From [Phialemoniopsis] sp. UDSM-2020 (lineage: Eukaryota > Ascomycota > Sordariomycetes > Thyridiales > Thyridiaceae): a stretch of 64,000 nucleotides of DNA. Every line of letters starts with the position of its first letter. Within the stretch, counting starts at the first letter, position 1. The notes beneath the pieces were generated by a model that saw nothing but the letters and a program-made list of their open reading frames with translations, was not told the origin of the DNA and made no database searches. The position numbers were made by a program, and so were the translations under genes. Of this stretch, positions 55,668 through 64,000 are shown in pieces. The stretch spans positions 1,922,001 to 1,986,000 of the forward strand of contig JAEILZ010000008.1 in NCBI GenBank assembly GCA_018873225.1. The letters are read 5' to 3'.

Positions 55668-58600
55668 AAGACTTGACATGGGATAATGATTGTATGATGA
55701 TTACAAGTGGTATGGAGATCGGAGTTCGAGGCGTAAAGGCGTGTGAATCACTTGATAAGCGCTCGCTTCGTGCTGGTACGCGAACCTAATTTTCTTCTCC
55801 AATTTCTTCTTGGGCATTTCTTTCTTGTTTCCTTCTTATTTATCTCATCAAGGGCCCAGGTTGGCCCGAAAAAATCTCATATTCTGTATTGTGCAATATG
55901 TAACCTCAACTGATTCCCGTATTCTCGTAGAGATGCAAAACGATCTCTCGAAGACGGGCGCCCAGCAACGGGTTTGGTCAATCTCTGCCAGGAGCGAAAA
56001 CATTCGCGTCGTTGGAAAACGTGACTGCGAATGCCGATTTCACGTCAAAAGACATGATATCTGGCAGGGCGTAATGCCGAGAAAAGGAAAAAAGGACAGA
56101 CATCCGCCTAGCGAGCCAAAACGACACTCACATGAGGATAGGATGGATTCAGAAAGAGGTGATCACGGCCTCACCAGGTCGTACCTACCTAGGGTAGCGA
56201 CAGCGACACCAAGATAACGCAAGCACTTGCGAAGTCTCAAGTTCTCGTCTCGCTCGCAACAGCGAATGTTGAAGCTGAAGCAGCCGTGAGGAAGGAGCCA
56301 GCTTGTAGCTAGGAGCTGAAGACAGGTCAATTGATCCAAAGACCGTAGTCAGCATCCGACATAAGTTGATGATATCATTGGTGGCCAGATTTGACGTAGA
56401 GGCCACGCAGTAGGCAGGATTGAAGTAGATGTGAAGCCCATGAGAGAGGTGAAAGAGTGGAAAGAATTGAGGTTTGACCGGCGGTAATTTTTTTTCACAT
56501 TAGCGAGAATCGCTAATTTCGATATGCTTATGTAATCCCGCGTTGCAACCCATCTCAAAGTGTCACCAAGCGGACCCAGCTTGCCAGTTCCAGGTAACTA
56601 CTTTGACACTTGAGCAGCGACAAGGACTAGACTTCCGAAGCCATCTACCGGAAGCACCCGACGTGCATCCTAGCATATTTACTCCGAAGAGCAATTCTGC
56701 CGGGATCAACAGAGACGGTAAAATATCAGGGTTCGTGCTCCGCAGTTGATTTGCTCCGCGACGCGTCGATGGTCGCCAAACAGCACTGTAGCGCTGATGG
56801 AGCGCGTGCCTGTTACGGGAAAGGCTGTAAAAGCCCCTGCTGGAGGATTCGGGAACGAGCCCGGTCACAACGGGCGTGTCTTCCCAGACAAGTAATCTTC
56901 TCGAACGTCAGTATGGCCGGCCCCACCACGGACGGACTTTGACAAGGGCACGACGGTTAAGTGAAACCACTGTCGAAGAGAAATAGCGGCACAGGGTTAT
57001 TGACCGAGCTCTTTTTCTTTTTCTTTCCTTTTTGTTCCGCAACTTTCTCGGTGCTTTTGTTGGCCACTGTTGAATTGTTCCCCAAGTCTGGAGTCCATCT
57101 CAAGCTGTGATGGTAACTTGCTTTCTTCTTCTCCCCTCGGCAAGATGGGGCCACCCAACTCCTCCTTTCCTCCAAGAGACACTTGGAGATGCAGAGTCTG
57201 ACGTAAATAGCGGCCCAAGAAGTGGAGTGCCCTTCAACCACGAGGTGTGCGGGAGCGAACGTTACAGAATATGGAGAACAAGCTAGCCCTTGACGGCCCT
57301 GTCTGCTCGAGGCAGGTATGTACACGCATAGGCAGTGTACATGCATGCAGTAGCATGAGACGAGCAAGACCAGATGTAGAGTACTTTGACTTTACACACC
57401 TTACTCTCACCACCTCTTGTCTCACCCCTCAGGTACGGTATCTGCCGGTTTTGGGCTTGTAATTTTGTTATTGTAGCCCAACAAGGTTCTTCCCTCCACG
57501 GAGGCACGTCTCTAGCCTGCGGTCGGTATCTACTGGGGAGAACATGAAGTGAGTAGGACTCCGTACGTGTTGGGTTGGTCTGGTCTTGTGCCACACACGG
57601 AATCACCCTATGCCCTACATCTTATTTGCTCGACTAGATTGCACCTCTTGTTTGCAATTAGATATCCCTCAGAGATCATACAAAACCCAAGGTACTCCTG
57701 AATCCTGGAGTGAGCACACGGATACCTCATGAATAGGTTACGCCCACACCCGGACAGTTGTCTTTCTTTTTCGGTTCTGAGCAAGTAATTTCGCATCAAA
57801 CACGTTGTCTGGATTTGCACTTCTTCTACCTCGGAAGTACGGTGCCTTTCCCCGGCATCCCGGTCCGTTTCCTTGACCAGGACTGGAGCCCAGGCATCTC
57901 TTTCCCGAGGTTCTGCCTTCTCACATCGTAGCTTGTCTTTGCCCCTCCTGATTATACGACTACCTAGTCGTCCGGTCCACGACAGTATTTTTTGGTCGGT
58001 GGGTTCGTTGTGCCCGCCACGTTTCTTGGTAGCGATAGCTATTCAACCGCGCCGCGCCCTGGTAACCTATTAGAAGGCCTGAGAGACAAAGCAGGCGAGC
58101 AAGTTATCATAGCTTCATCCGCTAAACGGTCTTGGCCATCCGAGCTGTAACATTACGCGCGGTACCGACTGTCGTTCTCGACCATCGCCAACCCTCCAGC
58201 GTCGGGGACTTGATTAGGCAGAATCTGCTCTGGGCGAGATTCCTCCGCCGTTTGAGTCAGCGGTTCCGTCCCGGAGAACCCAACCGTGGGACGGCACTCG
58301 GGGAGAAAGACAGTCGAGACAAGGAAGAACGATGTGTCAAAAGCACATCCTGTTGTTCACCCTTGTTGATGTCAACCTTGATCGCCAAGTCCAACTGCCG
58401 CAAGGGTCATTAACCAGTACTGGCACCCCACTTACACCGGGCAGCCGTGGCCTACGTGCCTCCTCTCGTCTTCTCTTCCGGGCCTGCACCTAATCAATTT
58501 GCCAGCACATCGTCTTGTCTTTTCTGGCCCCTTCGCGTCCTTTGCTGCTGATAACCTGCATTCACCCGTTCCCTGCTCGGTCCCGTTACCTCTCGATGGC

Positions 58601-59032
58601 CTCGGGCGGGTCCCCTCTCTGTCTCTTTCTCTCTCTCACGCGCGTCTGCGGTATGAATTATGTCATGCATCGACAAGGCTTTCCCTCGCTCGCATCCTGG
58701 ATCTGCCTCTTAATTTGATACCCGTTTCGGTCTCCACCGCTCCAGCTCACCGTGTTTCGTGCAATCTTCCATCGCGCCTCCTCCACCGTGTCCATGGATT
58801 TCCCTTAAAGCCAGAGCCGTTCCGATCCGGGCACCCTCAAGTCTCAGAAAACCCTCTTTTTTGCTGCCCGACCGGACAACACATCACTGTCCAACATGTT
58901 TATATACGTCCAGACTGCTGACCTCATAGACCTCCTCTCCTCTTCTCACACTAACATGGTCTCATAACCGTGGTCTTCCGCCCCTTCGCCCCGCCAGCCT
59001 TCACTCCTCAACCCTAGTCGGCGAGGGTCAAC
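55668..59032. other. 3.4-kb gene-poor region before the chitinase
   Basis: No supportable gene. An AT-rich stretch lies at about 56480-56530. The last 600 bp (58450-59030) are pyrimidine-rich (C/T), typical of a long fungal 5' leader for the chitinase gene. Confidence 0.45.
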
Positions 59033-60287
59033 ATGAGCTCTTCCTCGTCGCGCAAGTCGCGCATGGCAAGCGTCTCCAATGTCATGTTTACGAATGCAGT
59101 GTATTTTCCAAACTATAGGATATACCGAGGGGATACGCCCGGCCAGTTGAATTATGGCTGCATTAGCCTTGTCTATTACGCCTTCGCTAACATTGCCGCG
59201 GACGGAGGCATCTATGTGAGTTTCGAAAGTCTATCCCATCCATCTACTCAGTGACAAGATCTCACTGACACAACTTATAGCTCAGCGACGAGTGGGCAGA
59301 TGCCGGAGTGCCTTGTGATGGCGTACAAGGCGGACTCGGCTCTTTGATGCATCTCAAACAGAAACATCCGCACTTGCAGGTTGTCCTGTCTATTGGAGGA
59401 AGTGCTGCGTCAGAGTCGTTCCCTGTCATGGCGGCAAGTCCTGTCCTGAGGGACAACTTTGCCAGATCAGCCCTTGGCCTGGTCGAGGCTTCGGGCCTTG
59501 ATGGTATTGATAGTGCGGCTCCCAATGCAACTCTTCCCGTTTCTCTGTACACTGACGCACGTCATCCAGTCAATTGGGAATATCCCTGCAACCCGCAGCA
59601 GGGTGCTGATTTCTTGGCGCTATTGGCTGCAATCCGCATCCACCTTACCGAGGACCGCTACTTGCTCACCGCTGCTTTGCCGGCCGGGAAGGCCATACTT
59701 CAGAACATCGACTTGAAGAGCGCCGCTGGCTACTTGGACTTTGTCAACTTGATGGCCTACGACTTCTTCGGCCCGTGGACACACAAGTGCGGACACCAGG
59801 CCCAGCTGTATGCGACTGCAAAGGACGACACCTCCGGTTCATCTGGTGTTCAGTACCTGATTTCGCATGGTGTCCCGGGAAAGAAGATATTGCTCGGAAT
59901 TCCCTTGTACGGGCGGAGTTTCTTGAACACGACTGGACCAGGCCACAAGTTCAAAGGGTCTGGCGGTGAGGACGGAGCGTTCGAGTATCGTGACCTCCCT
60001 CGCCGCGGCACCAAGGAACAGGTTGACAAACGGGTCGTTGCGGCGCAGTGTGTCGGTGGGGATGGCGGTTTCGTGACCTATGACAATCCGGACACGGTCA
60101 AGGTCAAGGCGGGCTTCTGTCGACAAAAGGGCCTAGGTGTAAGTTGTTTGGTCATCCCTTCGTTGCGGTCAATGTGCTGATCTAAAACCGGTGAAAGGGC
60201 CTCTTTTACTGGACGGCACCAGCAGATGCCAAAGACAGTAAGCGGAGCTTAATTGCTGCTGGGTTTCGAGCTTTGCACAGCTCGTGA
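59033..60287 (+). CDS. GH18 chitinase, intracellular type
   Basis: Glycoside hydrolase 18 enzyme hydrolysing chitin with a retaining, substrate-assisted mechanism. Exons 59033-59215, 59281-59512, 59570-60138 and 60198-60287 give 357 aa. There is no signal peptide (MSSSSSRKSRMASVSNVMFT), so it is probably cytosolic. Family motifs: VYFPNYRIYRG; the substrate-binding SIGG segment VVLSIGGSAA; catalytic DGIDINWEYP at residues 135-144 with Glu142 as proton donor; and MAYDFFG. The usual Asp two residues before Glu142 is Asn140, a departure from the DxxDxDxE consensus. The second intron (59513-59569, 57 nt) is in frame and stop-free but interrupts the catalytic motif, so it must be removed for activity. 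The C-terminus GLFYWTAPADAKDSKRSLIA is typical. No chitin-binding module is present. Confidence 0.92.
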
Positions 60288-61812
60288 GAGCTATGACGCA
60301 TATTGCTTCACCCTAGATCCTTGTTGGCGTTGGCTTTGACTGGCCGGCTGCCAACCAACTATACGTTTGCTTGACTTGTCAGAAGAAGCGGTGACATCGA
60401 CTAGGTCGGTGAGGCGTGACCGAGATCGGTCCAACGCCGGCTACCTCCGCTTTTCTCGTATTACTGAATATTCAAAACAAAAACAGGACATGGCTATCCA
60501 TGGTAGCGAAGGGCTGGTTGGAATTAAAGCCCTACATTATAGATGCCGAGTTGGGTTCGGGCCTTGACCTACAGTAAAGCAGGAGGGCCACGTCGGCTGG
60601 CCTGAGAACTCCTGGGAGGCGGATATACCCAGCTGGCGTAATTTGGACTGGGAAAACAAACCTCATTTTGTTCGTGTAGATTTATTACAGCGTTGGGGAT
60701 GGAACGATAGCCCCAGCAATGCCTGATGCATTGGGTGCAAAAGGATGGCGGGTCCCCCGTTTGATACGGCGTAATGAGATCCCAATCCTGGCTTTGACGT
60801 CGGTTGTATCCGAGCAGACCGTTTGTCCCGCCCGACCACTGCCGCACGGCTGGCCTTATGCCGTTCAATTTGGGCCGTCATCCCCAGCCGTGTGTATGTG
60901 TTCATGGGATCCCAAAGTCGTGTGATCTTGACGAAGCGGCGGTACGACATGGGGGGTTCGGAAGTAATCATTATAACGGACAGCGTAGCCCATACAGCAG
61001 ACGACCAATACATGTTCAAATACGAGCGGAATTCACAGCCGAGGACGGAAGTGACTTGACTAAGTAACGAAAGGGAGAAGACTTCATCCGATATGTTAGA
61101 TCCAAGATTGCATCAATGTGAGCGATCTCGTTGAACCATGGGTGCCCTGTTACTGGTAAGATCGCCCCAAGCCCGGTCCAGCCGGAACGTCGCAGCAGCG
61201 TCAGAATCCATGGAAGCATACAAGTACATGGATTAATGACGGATCAACTCGACTTGATGTTGCAATGTGATGATTTCGGGGACGGTTCAGGCTTCCGAAT
61301 CGCCTCTGTGGGTTCCCACCTGGAGCTTCAAGCTGTGGCCCCTGTAATCCCCAAATTAGGCGCCTGGAATGCCCTTATTGGTTCGGCTGGTGCCGCCTGA
61401 GTCCCCGGCCGCGCCCAGCAAGTCAGTACCTAACTAAAGTGGCTTGCCGCGCCAACGTGGCAGCTTTGCCCGTGGGTTTGTTCCTACCTTAGCCTCGCTC
61501 CTTGTGATTGAGACGACATCCTGCAGCTTGCATAGCTGTCAAACCTTACCCAACAAAGCAGACTGACGACCAGCCACGGGCCATGTAGGAGACAACGGCT
61601 GCACACACGTGATTGATCATCCCACAGACCGAGCCCTTGCATTCAACGCCGGGCCCTTACCTTGGACCTTGTGGCGCCAGAGACCGATCTCCTGAACTGC
61701 ACCTCGGCTGGGTCTATCCCGACAACGGCGAATGACGACAGACCTGAAGTGTAGTCTCACATCACCTGCGTCCTGCACTTGCTCGCTGTTCAATTGAGCA
61801 TTCAAACACAGG
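60288..61812. other. Intergenic region between the chitinase and VPS53
   Basis: About 1.5 kb with only short unconserved frames on both strands. No repeat or RNA gene was recognised. Confidence 0.45.
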
Positions 61813-64000
61813 ATGGAGGGCATGACAGTGGTCGGGTCCGCGGCTCTAGATGCAGGCAAGTCAATTCCCAGCGGAAGCGTTGTCCCACAAAGCTCTCTCC
61901 ACTGCCTGTAACCATTGAATGCTAACACGAAACAATATGTAGCCGACTACGACCCCATAAACCATCTCAATATCCTCTTCGCCCAGCCCTCTTCTGTCCA
62001 GGCCATTGCTCGCGTCTCCGACACCCTCCGCACCCACAATGACGGCCTTTCGACCTCGATCGCCGCCCTCGAGACCACGCAGGCCTACGGGCCGGACTCG
62101 TCGCTCGAGCGCATGCAGTCGGCCCAGGCGGAGCTCGCCTCCCTCTTCCGCCGCATCGAGGGCGTGCGCTCCCGCGCCCTGCAGACCGAGCGCGACATCA
62201 CCACCATGACGGCCGACATCAAGCGCCTCGACGGCACCAAGCGCAACCTCACGCTGTCCATGACGGCCCTCAAGCGCCTGCAGATGCTCACGACCGCGTA
62301 CGAGCAGCTGCAGGGCCTGGCGCGGACCCGCCAGTACCGCGAGTGCGCGGGCCTCCTGCAGGCCGTCCTGCAGCTGATGCGCCACTTCAACAGCTACCGG
62401 TCCATCGAGCAGATCGCCGTGCTGAGTCGCGGTGTCTCTGACCTGCAGCGCGAGCTGCTTGAGCAGGTCTGTGAGGACTTTGAGATGGCTTTCGCCAAGG
62501 GTGAGGTGGGCCTGCGCCGACCTGTGCTGGTCGAGGCATGTCTCGTCATGGATGCGCTTGGTGACCAAGCTCGCTCAAGACTGGTGACCTGGTACGTCAA
62601 CACGGAACTCCGGGAGTACCGTCAGGTCTTTCGGGGTAACGATGAGGCAGGTAGCTTGGACAACATCGGAAGAAGATACGCATGGTTCAAGCGTATGCTG
62701 AAAACGCACGAGGACGAGCATGCTGCTATCTTCCCTCCTCACTGGAGGGTCAATGAGATGCTCGCCATGGCCTTCTGCGACGGCACCCGGGAGGACTTCA
62801 AGGGTATCCTGGAGAGAAGCATGCGCAGAACAGACGGTCCCAAACTTGACGTCAATCTGCTGTTGAGCTGCCTACAGGAGACTATGGACTTTGAGCACGG
62901 TCTTGAGAAGCGATTTGCAAGTGAGCTTCCGCGGGCTAGCATCGACACCTTGAGCTCGGCCGATGAGAGGACGCAGAGTTTCCACGGCTCGATTTCCGTC
63001 GCCTTTGAGCCCTACCTAAGCCTTTGGGTCGATGCTCAAGACAAGCAGCTGGCATCTCTTATTCCCAAGTACAGAAACCAGTCACTGATCCCAGAAGACG
63101 AGGAGTTCTCGCCTCAAGCAGTCATCCCCTCAGCCATCGAGCTGTTTCACTTTTACAAGATTACACTATCTCAGTGCGCTAAGCTCTCAACCGGTGATCG
63201 CCTATTAGATCTCGCAAATACGTTGGCCAGATATCTCGACGAGTACGCGAACCAGGTGCTGGATGGCTTCCTCAAAAGGGGAAGCCATCATGGGCCTTCA
63301 ATACAGGACATCATATTGGTGCTGAACACTGCGGACTTCTGGCACACAAATACTGAACAATTGGAAGAGAACATCAAGAAACGGATCGATCCAGAGCTTT
63401 CGTCCAAGGTCGACTTGTCGTCACAGTCGGACAATTTCATGCGTGTCGCCATGTCTGCGGTGCTCTCACTCGTAAACAAGGTCAAGATCGACTGCGAAGG
63501 AGCCTGGCGCGAGATGAAGAACACCAACTGGAGCAAGATGGAGAGCGTCAGCGACCACAGCTCCTACGTCGGCGAGCTTCTGAAGCATATCAATGACAAG
63601 GTGGCAGAGATACTTCCACTGGTAGTCAAGCACCAGTATGCCAGGGCATTTTGCGACAACCTCGTGGAGCAGATCGCTACGGCTTATATCGAAACTGTAG
63701 TGCTCTGCCGTCCTGTTTCCGAGGTTGCTGCTGAGCAGGTAGGTGCCGCGTCAGATACCTCTTCCTTGACAGACGCTAACACGTGTATAGATGCTGCTGG
63801 ATAAGTACGTCCTCACCAAGGACTTTGAAAAGCTTCTCTCCCACCAGAACCCTCCTTCATCAACAACAGATGCCAACGAAAAGGCCCCAGCCCCGCCTGC
63901 TGGCTTTGTCAAGCGTGTAAACCAGGCCATGGGGCGGATCGACCCCCTTCTCAAGACCTTACAGGTCCGGCCTTCTCCACCTGAAGGCTTGGTCCAGGCC
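61813..64000 (+). CDS. VPS53: GARP complex subunit Vps53 (3' truncated)
   Basis: Tethering-complex subunit that captures endosome-derived vesicles at the trans-Golgi. Exons seen: 61813-61855, 61943-63738 and 63791 to the window end; 682 residues are visible. The first exon codes for only 14 residues (MEGMTVVGSAALDA) and ends at a GC donor (AG/GCAAGT), with branch GCTAAC and acceptor TATGTAG. This splice is the only one in phase and gives the conserved start ADYDPINHLNILFAQPSS. The Vps53 N-terminal domain follows, with coiled coil (SAQAELASLFRRIEGVRSRA, IKRLDGTKRNLTLSMTALKR) and RRYAWFKRMLKTHEDEHAAI. The protein continues past the window, where the C-terminal domain is expected. The last intron (63739-63790, GTAGGT to TATAG) is phase 0. 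Confidence 0.95.

Overview
This is nuclear DNA of a filamentous ascomycete, most likely a Sordariomycete. Short spliceosomal introns (about 50-220 nt) with GT-AG or GC-AG ends and CTAAC/CTGAC-like branch sites interrupt most genes. Coding regions favour C and G in third positions. The gene set includes het-C, a GH45 endoglucanase, a GH18 chitinase, a one-chain urease, betaine-lipid synthase and a Zn2Cys6 regulator, which points away from budding yeasts. The species cannot be named from the sequence. I found no convincing tRNA, rRNA, CRISPR array or autonomous transposon. Gene models are spliced by hand from splice consensus and protein-family expectations; exon coordinates are in the evidence fields.

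Layout. 0-20 kb is dense with housekeeping genes on both strands: the 3' end of an acidic-tailed protein, a lipin/Pah1 phosphatidate phosphatase (-), a membrane-anchored FN3/coiled-coil protein (+), a Cmc1-like twin CX9C protein (+), a conserved fungal protein with a hydrophobic tail (+), Utp11 (-), a Maf-family nucleotide pyrophosphatase (-), a small bHLH regulator (+) and mitochondrial threonyl-tRNA synthetase (-). 20-29 kb holds a predicted membrane/coiled-coil protein (+), urease (+) behind a GATA-rich promoter, and an HMG-box protein (-). 28.7-33.4 kb is a gene-poor island with one possible decayed small-protein gene. 33-43 kb has het-C, a GH45 endoglucanase, a small four-helix membrane protein and a PA/TM/RING-H2 ubiquitin ligase, all on +. 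43.8-64 kb has the SAGA subunit Ada3/Ngg1 (-), betaine-lipid synthase Bta1 (+), a Zn2Cys6 regulator (+), an intracellular GH18 chitinase (+) and the GARP tether subunit Vps53 (+, running off the end). Gene-poor stretches of 1.5-3.4 kb separate several of these.

How the genes relate. They do not form a biosynthetic cluster or operon. There is a loose lipid theme: lipin makes diacylglycerol, Bta1 builds the betaine lipid DGTS on diacylglycerol, and the bHLH protein is of the Ino4-like type that controls phospholipid genes in yeast. These genes are far apart and the link is inference. The GH45 and urease promoters carry candidate carbon- and nitrogen-control motifs.

Most notable observations: a 33-nt pure C run inside a urease intron; a roughly 135-bp MITE-like element with perfect 26-bp terminal inverted repeats ending in TA; two GC-AG introns that define their genes' frames; a chitinase whose DxxDxDxE motif reads D-x-x-D-x-N-x-E; in-frame stop-free introns in two genes; and a possible ribonuclease-fold relic. 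I did not find evidence for a wholly new multi-gene system.
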